A stretch of DNA of 10,922 nucleotides. It comes from Tectiglobus sp963922535 (GTDB lineage Bacteria; Pseudomonadota; Alphaproteobacteria; Rhizobiales; Hyphomicrobiaceae). Below the pieces are notes generated by a model, which saw only the letters and a program-made list of their open reading frames with translations, searched no databases and had not been told where the DNA came from. Below are positions 5,221 to 10,922 of the stretch, piece after piece. A program made the translations under genes and the position numbers. Position 1 is the first letter of the stretch. Each line of letters opens with the position of its first letter. The DNA lies in assembly GCA_963922535.1 (NCBI GenBank), contig CAWUIN010000088.1, positions 1-10,922 of the forward strand, in the 5' to 3' direction.

Positions 5221-6461
5221 TATACTGCATCCTCCGCCAGTCGAACGCCTGTAAATTGCCAGCGTGCATCCGGATAAAAGAAATTGCGATACGTTGTACG
5301 GCTATGGCCTGGCGCAGTGGCATGCGAAGCGCCTCGCAGCACATACTGACTGCACATGAATTTGCCGTTGTATTCGCCAACGGCTCCCTTTGCGGGACGA
5401 TATCCAGGATAGGCGGCGTAGGCGCTTGTCGTCCATTGCCAGACATCGCTGTAGAGTTGTTTGAACGCACTGGGATTTGCATTGACCGCCACTTCCCACT
5501 CGCATTCGGTTGGCAGGCGTTTGCCGGCCCAGCGTGCAAAAGCTTCGGCTTCGTAGTAACTTACATTCGAAACTGCAGCTTGCACTTCAACGGAGCTCAA
5601 GCCCGCGAGCGTCATCTGCTGCCATTCTCCGTCGGCCCGTTCCCAATAGCCTGGGGCTTCCCATCCATGGGTGCAGACGGCATGCCAGCCATCGGACAGC
5701 CAGAGTGTGGGTGTCGCATAGCCTCCATCTTTGATAAATTCGAGCCAGTCGCCGTTCGTTACAAGCCGGTCACAAAGCCTAAACGGCTGGAGTAATACCG
5801 CATGAGCAGGGCCTTCATTGTCGAAGTGGAAAGCATCCCCACAATGCCCGACCTGGCGTATGCCAGCATCCTGCGCAACCCATGATGGCTCATCTGAACC
5901 ATACAGGTGTCTGTCTGCAAAGTATTTTTCACTGTATGGCGGGCGCAGCGGATTAGATGAAAAAAGACTGAGGATATCAGTAAGAATAAGTTCCTGGTGC
6001 TGCTGTTCGTGGTTTATTCCAAGTTCAATTAATCCTTTTATTTCTTCTGGCAGCCCATCGTCGAAGTGTTCAAACAGGGCGGCCAGCCCTGCATCGACAT
6101 GTCGGCGGTAAGCAGCAACTTCATCGCAGGACGGTCTTGTCAGCATGCCGCGCAAAGGCCGCGGATGTCGTGCACCGGCCTGCACGTAGTAGGAATTAAA
6201 ACAGTAGTGAAAGCGGTCATCAAAACGGCGATAGGATGGCAGATGCGGTTCCAGCAGGAAGATTTCAAAAAACCAGGTTGTGTGCGCGCGATGCCATTTC
6301 GTTGGGCTGGCATCGTCCATCGCCTGGACAACCTGATCTTCCGGGCTGAGCGGTGCTGCGAGTTCTTCCGTTCGCACCCGGGTCCTGAATAATCTGTCCT
6401 GCAACGGCTCGGCAAAGCGAGGCTGCAGACCAATGCGGTCTTCAGCATCATTCATTAACAT
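5220..6461 (-). CDS. egtB: ergothioneine biosynthesis sulfoxide synthase EgtB
   Basis: This non-haem iron enzyme couples hercynine with a thiol donor (gamma-glutamylcysteine or cysteine) using O2. The N-terminal DinB-like half carries the iron ligands: a His in KWHRAHTTWFFE (about residue 60, or 57) plus the HxxxH of NHEQQHQELILTDI (about residues 151 and 155). The C-terminal formylglycine-generating-enzyme-like half has the blocks VSYYEAEAFARWAGKRLPTE, DVWQWTTSAYAAYPGY, YVLRGASHAT and YRNFFYPDARWQFTGVRLAED. The ATG at 6461 gives 413 residues, close to the family norm. The frame is open to a TTG at 6608, but that extension looks non-coding and overlaps a TATAAT. ATG codons at 6461 and 6455 are both possible. 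It is the first gene of the egtB-egtD operon. Whether the donor is cysteine or gamma-glutamylcysteine cannot be decided from the sequence; no egtA, egtC or egtE is present. Confidence 0.95.
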   Translation of the reverse strand: MLMNDAEDRIGLQPRFAEPLQDRLFRTRVRTEELAAPLSPEDQVVQAMDDASPTKWHRAHTTWFFEIFLLEPHLPSYRRFDDRFHYCFNSYYVQAGARHPRPLRGMLTRPSCDEVAAYRRHVDAGLAALFEHFDDGLPEEIKGLIELGINHEQQHQELILTDILSLFSSNPLRPPYSEKYFADRHLYGSDEPSWVAQDAGIRQVGHCGDAFHFDNEGPAHAVLLQPFRLCDRLVTNGDWLEFIKDGGYATPTLWLSDGWHAVCTHGWEAPGYWERADGEWQQMTLAGLSSVEVQAAVSNVSYYEAEAFARWAGKRLPTECEWEVAVNANPSAFKQLYSDVWQWTTSAYAAYPGYRPAKGAVGEYNGKFMCSQYVLRGASHATAPGHSRTTYRNFFYPDARWQFTGVRLAEDAV

Positions 6462-6607
6462 CGTATAACCTGTGTTTGGGGAATGTTGGGAGTTAACCTG
6501 CGGGTTTATATAACGGCAAGGTAATCGATGACATTGGTCCAAATGTGTTGGCAGATTACTTTCTATAAATCCCCATGACCAACATCTACCGCTCCATAGA
6601 TGCTTCA

Positions 6608-6639
6608 ATTATAGACGCTTTAACTTGGCGATTGTGTGA
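6608..6639 (-). promoter_or_regulatory. candidate promoter of the egtBD operon
   Basis: The minus strand has a perfect TATAAT at 6613-6608 and a TTCACA (five of six to the -35 consensus) at 6639-6634, separated by 20 bases, which is longer than the ideal 17. A TTGACT lies just upstream at 6645-6640. Transcription from here would give a leader of about 140 bases before the egtB ATG at 6461. The whole gap from 6462 to 6764 (303 bases) holds only this candidate and the hairpin at 6680-6711; I see no gene in it. Confidence 0.3.
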
Positions 6640-6679
6640 AGTCAACCGCCTTTCAGGTATCACAGCTTAGCAAGGCTCG

Positions 6680-6711
6680 GTGCTGGGCGAAAAGCCTGCT
6701 TCGTCCAGCAC
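6680..6711. repeat. long inverted repeat between dnaB and egtB
   Basis: GTGCTGG-G-CGA at 6680-6690 pairs with TCG-T-CCAGCAC at 6701-6711 around a 10-base loop. On the plus strand the single imperfect position is a G-U pair, and on the minus strand an A-C mismatch. It is 53 bases after the dnaB stop codon. It has no T-run, so it may be a 3'-end stabiliser, a factor-dependent stop, or an operator for egtB. Confidence 0.45.
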
Positions 6712-6764
6712 GCGCAAAACTTGATTAATAGCCTCTTGGTAGCTTCCAGAGTTTATGTGTGGTG

Positions 6765-8282
6765 TTATTCGAACCTTTCAGGTATCCGGTCTTGTGGGGC
6801 AAGATCACTGAAGCGTGTATAACTCCCCTCAAAGGCAAGTTGCACGGTGCCAACTGGACCGTGGCGTTGTTTGCCGATAATGACCTCGGCCTTACCTGCG
6901 ACTTGAAACATTTTATCCTGCCACTCGGCGAATTCAGGCGTTCCTTCACTTGGTTTGGTTCGCTCTATATAGTATTCCTCGCGAAAGACAAACATGACGA
7001 CATCGGCGTCCTGCTCGATTGAGCCAGATTCGCGCAGGTCCGACAGTTGCGGGCGCTTGTCTTCGCGCTGTTCAACCTGGCGCGAAAGCTGTGAAAGTGC
7101 GATAATCGGGACTTCAAGTTCTTTGGCCAGCGCCTTCAGACCGGTTGTAATTTCAGTAATTTCCTGGACCCGCCCTTCGCCACTGCGTTTGCCGGCGGAC
7201 AAAAGCTGCAGATAGTCAATGATCAGCAGATCGAGCCCTTTTTGCCGTTTGAGTTTACGTGCACGCGCCGCCAGCTGCGCAATGGAAATGCCACCGGTCT
7301 GGTCAATGTAAAGCGGGGCCTGCGACATGTCCTGAGATACATTATATAGCTTGTTGAATTCTTCCTGGTCGATCATGCCGCGCCGGATCTTCTCCGATGT
7401 GATCTCAGCCTGCTCAGATAAGATACGCGTCGCCAGCTGCTCGGCCGACATTTCCAGCGAAAAAAAGCCAACGCGGCCGCCATTAACGGTTTTTATTGTC
7501 CCGTCAGGCTGACGTTCTCCACTATACTCTTTAGCGACGTTATAGGCTATGTTGGTTACTAACGCGGTCTTACCCATCGAAGGGCGGCCTGCAAGGATGA
7601 TCAAGTCAGAACTCTGCAGCCCGCCCATGCGGGCGTCGAGATCTCTTAATCCAGTCGACAGGCCCGAGAGTTGGCCAGAGCGTTCAAAAGCATTGCCAGC
7701 CATCTTTACAGCTTCAGTCAATGCTGTCTCGAAATTGACAAAGCCCTTACCGTACTTGTCTTTTTCGGCTAGCGCGTAAAGTTTATTTTCAGCTTCTTCG
7801 ATCTGCAATTTGGGAGGCGCATCGACGGGAGAATCGTGGGCCGTGTTATAAATATCCTCGCCAATCGTAATAAGCGAGCGGCGTACAGCGAGATCGTAGA
7901 TCGTTTGCCCGTAGGCGGCCACGTTGATGATAGTTGCAGCGTTAGCCGCCAGCCGGACGAGATACTGCGGCACTGTCATATTGTCGGCGACTGGCTCTGC
8001 ATTTTCAAAAAACGTTCTGAGCGTAATCGGTGTCGCCTGCTTGCCGCCAATGATCAGCTTTTCGGCAACTTCGAAGATTTTGCCGTGGATCGGCTCGTAG
8101 AAATCAGATGGTTTAAGAAGGCCCGCAATACGATCAAGCGCTTCATTGTTCACGAGGATGGCACCGAGCAAACCTTGCTCGGCGTCGATGTTGTGTGGCG
8201 GCTGGCGGTATGCCAGCGGTGTGTCAGAGTTGGCCTGGGCAGCAAGCTGCTCAGCCTGTGTAAGAGGGAGGTGTTTCATCAT
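6765..8282 (-). CDS. dnaB: replicative DNA helicase DnaB
   Basis: The product is the ring-shaped 5'-3' helicase of the replication fork. The 505 residues include the N-terminal DnaB domain (PHNIDAEQGLLGAIL at about 29-43 onward), a linker, and the RecA-like domain. That domain has Walker A GRPSMGKT at 232-239, FFSLEMS with the catalytic Glu near 276, Walker B LLIIDYLQLL at 352-361, LSQLSRQVEQREDKRPQLSDLRESG at 397-420 and KQRHGPVGT near the C-terminus. It is complete, with no intein. An insert of about 15 residues (SGERQPDGTIKTVNG) between the Walker A helix and the FFSLEMS strand is in line with alphaproteobacterial DnaB. The first of two adjacent ATGs is chosen because a stop codon lies four codons upstream in frame. 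No clear ribosome binding site is seen, and a hairpin abuts the start. It lies 198 bases downstream of rplI. Confidence 0.98.
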   Translation of the reverse strand: MMKHLPLTQAEQLAAQANSDTPLAYRQPPHNIDAEQGLLGAILVNNEALDRIAGLLKPSDFYEPIHGKIFEVAEKLIIGGKQATPITLRTFFENAEPVADNMTVPQYLVRLAANAATIINVAAYGQTIYDLAVRRSLITIGEDIYNTAHDSPVDAPPKLQIEEAENKLYALAEKDKYGKGFVNFETALTEAVKMAGNAFERSGQLSGLSTGLRDLDARMGGLQSSDLIILAGRPSMGKTALVTNIAYNVAKEYSGERQPDGTIKTVNGGRVGFFSLEMSAEQLATRILSEQAEITSEKIRRGMIDQEEFNKLYNVSQDMSQAPLYIDQTGGISIAQLAARARKLKRQKGLDLLIIDYLQLLSAGKRSGEGRVQEITEITTGLKALAKELEVPIIALSQLSRQVEQREDKRPQLSDLRESGSIEQDADVVMFVFREEYYIERTKPSEGTPEFAEWQDKMFQVAGKAEVIIGKQRHGPVGTVQLAFEGSYTRFSDLAPQDRIPERFE

Positions 8283-8283
8283 C

Positions 8284-8309
8284 GCAGCAGGCTAAGCGAT
8301 TCCCGCTGC
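8284..8309 (-). promoter_or_regulatory. hairpin at the dnaB translation start
   Basis: Read on the minus strand, GCAGCGGG pairs with CCTGCTGC (8 base pairs, one G-U) around a 10-base loop, ending one base before the dnaB ATG. It covers the region where a ribosome binding site would normally be, and no such site is visible there. This may limit dnaB translation or simply reflect leaderless-type or weak initiation. Confidence 0.4.
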
Positions 8310-8401
8310 TCAGGTCGCAGAAACAGAGCTGTTCTGGTCAGTCCTCCACGCTATGCACATATATGAAAATGAGCTGTTGCATTGTCAGACGAATCTATCC
8401 G

Positions 8402-8424
8402 GCCTCAATCAACTTTATCGAGGC
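8402..8424 (-). terminator. stem-loop downstream of rplI
   Basis: On the minus strand GCCTCGAT pairs with ATTGAGGC (8 base pairs, one G-U) around AAAGTTG. On the plus strand the same position is an A-C mismatch, so the structure favours minus-strand RNA, as expected for the rplI transcript. It lies about 57 bases after the rplI stop. No T-run follows, so it may be a factor-dependent terminator or a processing site before dnaB. Confidence 0.4.
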
Positions 8425-8445
8425 AGGATTCAACGTGTTCACCAG

Positions 8446-8476
8446 AGGCTGTGTCGTCAATTGCCGCGCGAGAGCC
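8446..8476. repeat. dispersed 31-base repeat, copy B
   Basis: This copy matches 1183-1213 at 27 of 31 positions in the same orientation. It begins five bases past the rplI stop codon (which is on the minus strand). Here it is antisense to the adjacent gene, whereas copy A is in the sense direction relative to bcsS. In both places it is tight against the 3' end of a gene. Confidence 0.6.
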
Positions 8477-8480
8477 CTGA

Positions 8481-9101
8481 TCAGGATGCGGCGCTCTGCT
8501 GGTGGTCGTCAGTGTCTTCAGCATGCGGGGCACTGTCCTCGTCAGCTTCGTCAGCGCCGAATTCACCGTCCGCATCCGGGTCGAACGTCTCGATTTCTAT
8601 TGCCTCGTCCTGAATAACTGTGACATCTTCACCACGCGCTTGGCGTTCTGCTTCCTCCTCGGAGCGGGCAACGTTCATGGTAATTTCAACACTGATTTCA
8701 GGGTGCAGCGTAATCTTGACAGGATGAATGCCAAGCGCTTTGATGGGCTGTTGCAACTCGATTTGGCGCCGGTCGATCGAGAAGCCGCCGGCTGTGACCA
8801 CATCAGCAACGTCGCGCGTTGAAACCGAACCATAAAGCTGCCCGGTATCGCCAGCCTGACGAATGGCGATGAACTTTTGTGCATCAAGCTTTTCGGCGAT
8901 GGCTTCGGCTTCTTTTTTAAGTTCAAGGTTGCGGGCTTCCAGCTGAATGCGCTGCTTTTCGAACTCTGCTTTGTTTGCCTCGGTGGCGCGCAGTGCTTTA
9001 CGCTGCGGCAGCAAAAAGTTGCGTGCATAGCCGTTTTTGACATTGACGATGTCACCCATCTGTCCGAGCGAGCCAATACGTTCCAACAGAATGACGTGCA
9101 T
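8481..9101 (-). CDS. rplI: 50S ribosomal protein L9
   Basis: The N-terminal domain begins with the family signature MHVILLERIGSLGQMGDIVNVKNGYARNFLLP (about residues 1-32), followed by the long connecting helix (KAEFEKQRIQLEARNLELKKEAEAIAEKL). The C-terminal RNA-binding domain (about 75-150) contains GSVSTRDVADVV and GIHPVKITLHPEISVEITMNV. The ATG at 9101 is chosen because it gives the conserved N-terminus. The frame extends to a TTG at 9119, which would add six unconserved residues, and AAAGG lies upstream as a ribosome binding site. The protein has 206 residues, about 55 more than the E. coli length, because of an acidic tail from about residue 160 (EAIEIETFDPDADGE... DEADED...). L9 binds 23S rRNA at the base of the L1 stalk and helps to keep reading frame. 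Confidence 0.97.
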   Translation of the reverse strand: MHVILLERIGSLGQMGDIVNVKNGYARNFLLPQRKALRATEANKAEFEKQRIQLEARNLELKKEAEAIAEKLDAQKFIAIRQAGDTGQLYGSVSTRDVADVVTAGGFSIDRRQIELQQPIKALGIHPVKITLHPEISVEITMNVARSEEEAERQARGEDVTVIQDEAIEIETFDPDADGEFGADEADEDSAPHAEDTDDHQQSAAS

Positions 9102-9156
9102 GATGATGAGACCTTTCAATTATTTATATGTCTGATTTTATCGGATGATATCGGGA

Positions 9157-10110
9157 TTAGGCGCCGCCATCCTTTGGGCTGGAGCTTTGAAATCTCCGGC
9201 GGATCGGCGAAATCGGTTCGCCAATGGCGATCATCGCCACAATGATGCTGCTGAACGGGTTGAGAAGCAGAAGCCCCGCATAAACCATAAAGAGAATAAA
9301 TGGGCGCGCAGCGAGCCCGCGTGTGATGTTGTGAATGATCGCAAGGCCGACAATGATATAAGCAAATAAGACTGCGCTCGCGAAACCTAATGCGATGAGG
9401 CCTGCGTAACCAGGCAGAAAAGACAAGCCCACCGTGAGCATTAATGCCAGTGGTGTTTCATTTGGTAACGTCATTAATGACAGGTCCGGCCAGGGTCTGG
9501 CCAACCGTCCCGAAACCTCAGTCACCCAGGCACCCAACCACAAATTAAAGCACGCGACGGTTATCCAGAAAGTCGCGGCAACCGGCGTTAAACCTCGGAC
9601 CATCAATTTCGCGAAATCATCTGCCGTCATTTCGTCTGGGAGTTTCAACTCAAGCTGCTCAGTATATTCGCGCGTCGCAATTTCAAGCTGGCTTTCATTG
9701 GCGGCAATCGAAAACAGCAAAATCGCAGCAAGGCTGCCGGCCATCAGCGTTAAAGCGCCGAGCACGCGCCCCGGCGGATACCACTCGATTACAGGCGAGC
9801 CGTCAGCGTTATATTCATTCGTCGCGCGGTTGAGCATGAGCAGGTATGAGCAGATCGCCATGGGCAAGCCAACGGCAATAAGGTGAGAGACGCCTGCATT
9901 TGGTGTAACGAATAGTGTCATGGCGACCGCAGATACGATGGCGGCAAATAACGCTGACCTCCATCCCCATCCAAAACCGACAATAGTAACGGGCAGTGGC
10001 GCCAGAAAAATAAATGCAAAGAGGCTCAGTGTGGAGCCCTGCGTTGCTGCAACGAGAACAACGGCAGAAATAATGCCAGCAGCGAGACTAACAATGATAT
10101 TTCCTAGCAT
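9157..10110 (-). CDS. DUF2232 family integral membrane protein
   Basis: The 317-residue protein is mostly hydrophobic, with about eight predicted membrane helices. They fall at about residues 4-40 (two closely spaced), 45-70, 75-95, 115-140, 170-195, 222-245, 245-275 and 280-305. A polar stretch of about 30 residues (QLEIATREYTEQLELKLPDEM) lies between helices near residues 140-165. It ends in a basic/polar cytoplasmic-type tail (PIRRRFQSSSPKDGG). Proteins of this family sit between rpsR and rplI in many Alphaproteobacteria, and that position is the main reason for the call. The function is unknown, and no enzymatic motif is visible. The ATG at 10110 is the first in frame; no strong ribosome binding site is visible, with only GGGAC nearby. 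It is 55 bases upstream of rplI and probably in the same transcript. Confidence 0.88.
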   Translation of the reverse strand: MLGNIIVSLAAGIISAVVLVAATQGSTLSLFAFIFLAPLPVTIVGFGWGWRSALFAAIVSAVAMTLFVTPNAGVSHLIAVGLPMAICSYLLMLNRATNEYNADGSPVIEWYPPGRVLGALTLMAGSLAAILLFSIAANESQLEIATREYTEQLELKLPDEMTADDFAKLMVRGLTPVAATFWITVACFNLWLGAWVTEVSGRLARPWPDLSLMTLPNETPLALMLTVGLSFLPGYAGLIALGFASAVLFAYIIVGLAIIHNITRGLAARPFILFMVYAGLLLLNPFSSIIVAMIAIGEPISPIRRRFQSSSPKDGGA

Positions 10111-10147
10111 AACCAGCTGTCCCGCTCAAAGGCGGTTAGGGACTTCT

Positions 10148-10209
10148 ATGATGTTTCATCATCTACCCCAACCGTTGGCTGTTCTCACTCAACGTTCAGT
10201 GTTGAGAAC
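10148..10209. repeat. three consecutive inverted repeats between rpsR and the DUF2232 gene
   Basis: Three dyads follow one another. ATGATG-TTT-CATCAT is at 10148-10162. CCAAC-C-GTTGG is at 10168-10178. GTTCTCA...TGAGAAC is at 10181-10209 (7-base arms, 15-base spacer). Inside the last one, CTCAAC (10188-10193) can instead pair with GTTGAG (10201-10206), an exclusive alternative. They lie in the 152-base gap, about 40-100 bases before the DUF2232 start. They could be RNA hairpins in the polycistronic message or protein-binding sites. No T-run supports simple termination. Confidence 0.55.
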
Positions 10210-10262
10210 GCATTATGTCTATCTTGCATGTGTCTGTCTTGTTCGCAAGTAAGAGCTTAACG

Positions 10263-10508
10263 CTATTTGATCACGTAAGGCAATAACCCAAGAAAGCGTG
10301 CACGCTTGATTGCAGTTGAGAGTTCACGCTGTTTCTTGGCCGACACCGCTGTAATCCGGCTCGGTACGATCTTGCCGCGCTCGGAAACGTAGCGGCCAAG
10401 TAAGCGAACGTCTTTATAGTCGATCTTAGGCGCATTTTCGCCAGAAAATGGACATGTTTTGCGGCGTCGTTGGAAGGGGCGCCGCGCGCCCGCTGCTGGA
10501 GCTGCCAT
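10263..10508 (-). CDS. rpsR: 30S ribosomal protein S18
   Basis: The 81-residue protein has the conserved S18 sequence throughout: RRPFQRRRKTCPFSGENAPKIDYKDVRLLGRYVSERGKIVPSRIT, then KKQRELSTAIKRARFLGLLPYV. S18 binds the 16S rRNA platform as a heterodimer with S6. The ATG at 10508 is preceded by GAGGA ten bases upstream, lying within the end of rpsF, and only three bases separate the rpsF stop from this start, so the two are surely co-translated. The length is normal. Nothing is unusual. Confidence 0.98.
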   Translation of the reverse strand: MAAPAAGARRPFQRRRKTCPFSGENAPKIDYKDVRLLGRYVSERGKIVPSRITAVSAKKQRELSTAIKRARFLGLLPYVIK

Positions 10509-10511
10509 TTC

Positions 10512-10922
10512 TTATGCTTCCTCACGCCTGGAGTTATTATCCGATGGCCGGGCGCGGAAAGTTGAACCTTCGCGGCCGCCACGATCCCGATCTCCTCTAT
10601 CGCCACGCGGTCCGCCACGATCACCTCGCTCACCACGTTCGCCGCGAAAACCTCCGCTGCCACGACGTTCTTCACGCTCATTCTTGCGCATTTGCACAGA
10701 GGGTTCGGTTTCGTGCTCTTCAACCCGTACTGTCATGAATCTGATGATGTCAGTTGAAAGCTGCATGCGCCGTTCCATTTCGGCAACAGCCTGCGGCGGC
10801 GCAGAAATATTCATAAGGGTAAAATGCGCCTTACGGTTCTTTTTAATCTTGTAGGTCAGGGATTTGACGCCCCAATACTCTGTCCTTGGGACAGTCCCGC
10901 CACCTTGTTCGACAACCTGTTT
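10512..10922 (-). CDS. rpsF: 30S ribosomal protein S6 (5' end outside the window)
   Basis: The visible part is 136 residues and starts mid-protein at KQVVEQGGGTV at the right edge; an estimated 30-40 N-terminal residues are missing. The core is unmistakable: EYWGVKSLTYKIKKNRKAHFTL, then AVAEMERRMQLSTDIIRFMTVRVEEHE. An internal ATG at 10814 is not the start, because conserved S6 sequence continues upstream of it without a break. The last about 45 residues form a low-complexity tail rich in Arg, Gly, Asp and Glu (GERGERGDRGGPRGDRGDRD). S6 binds the 16S rRNA platform with S18, and its gene directly precedes rpsR. In some bacteria S6-S18 binds a leader upstream of rpsF to control the operon; that leader would lie outside this window. 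Confidence 0.97.
   Translation of the reverse strand, partial: KQVVEQGGGTVPRTEYWGVKSLTYKIKKNRKAHFTLMNISAPPQAVAEMERRMQLSTDIIRFMTVRVEEHETEPSVQMRKNEREERRGSGGFRGERGERGDRGGPRGDRGDRDRGGREGSTFRARPSDNNSRREEA

Noticed and set aside
6462..6608. N-terminal extension of EgtB by 49 residues from a TTG at 6608
   Set aside because: The extension has no recognisable EgtB sequence, overlaps a TATAAT, and makes the protein longer than the family norm; ATG 6461 or 6455 fits better.
6667..6777. Open stretch of 37 sense codons downstream of dnaB ending in DEAGFSPSTEPC
   Set aside because: The composition looks protein-like, but there is no start codon in a usable position and a stop in frame lies within the end of dnaB; it could only be a remnant, and part of it forms the inverted repeat.
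8343..8347. GGAGG on the minus strand upstream of dnaB as a ribosome binding site
   Set aside because: It is about 60 bases from the dnaB ATG, and no other start codon follows at a suitable distance.
10512..10814. rpsF starting at the internal ATG at 10814
   Set aside because: Conserved S6 sequence (EYWGVKSLTYKIKKNRKAH) continues in frame upstream to the window edge, so the gene is truncated by the window and not by nature.

Overview
The window looks like chromosomal DNA of an alphaproteobacterium of moderate GC. The evidence is the minus-strand cluster rpsF-rpsR-DUF2232-rplI-dnaB, which is a typical alphaproteobacterial arrangement, together with a BcsS-type outer-membrane protein, a PCu(A)C copper chaperone with the classical Cu(I) motif, and a GloB/methyltransferase divergent pair. 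I cannot fix the order (Hyphomicrobiales, Kordiimonadales and Rhodospirillales relatives all remain possible). There are no transposases, integrases, CRISPR arrays, tRNAs or rRNAs.

Layout. At 1-1184 (+) there is a possible C-terminal gene fragment, then a BcsS-like beta-barrel gene. At 1231-2862 lie gloB (-) and a small class I methyltransferase (+), reading away from each other. At 2863-3037 is an AT-rich regulatory-looking interval with tandem and inverted repeats, followed by a periplasmic copper chaperone (+, 3038-3586). At 3624-4091 (-) is a 4HBT-fold acyl-CoA thioesterase. At 4258-6461 (-) is a two-gene ergothioneine operon, egtB then egtD, coupled by a one-base stop/start overlap. At 6765-10922 (-) is the replication/translation block: rpsF (5' end beyond the window), rpsR, a DUF2232 membrane protein, rplI and dnaB. 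The five genes run in the order rpsF to dnaB on the minus strand, and egtB/egtD follow downstream in the same direction after a 303-base gap.

How the genes fit together. S6, S18 and L9 are ribosomal and DnaB is the replicative helicase. EgtD trimethylates histidine to hercynine and EgtB attaches sulfur to it oxidatively, giving the two core steps of ergothioneine (antioxidant thiol) synthesis. GloB belongs to the glutathione-dependent methylglyoxal pathway. The copper chaperone feeds Cu to cytochrome oxidase. Thiol protection, glyoxalase and copper handling are therefore close together, but only egtB-egtD are clearly co-transcribed.

No new multi-gene system is visible. The observations most worth a second look are non-coding: a 31-base imperfect repeat (27 of 31 identical) found just after the bcsS and rplI stop codons; three consecutive inverted repeats between rpsR and the DUF2232 gene; clustered ATATCATAT repeats and dyads in front of the copper chaperone; and a hairpin ending one base before the dnaB start codon.
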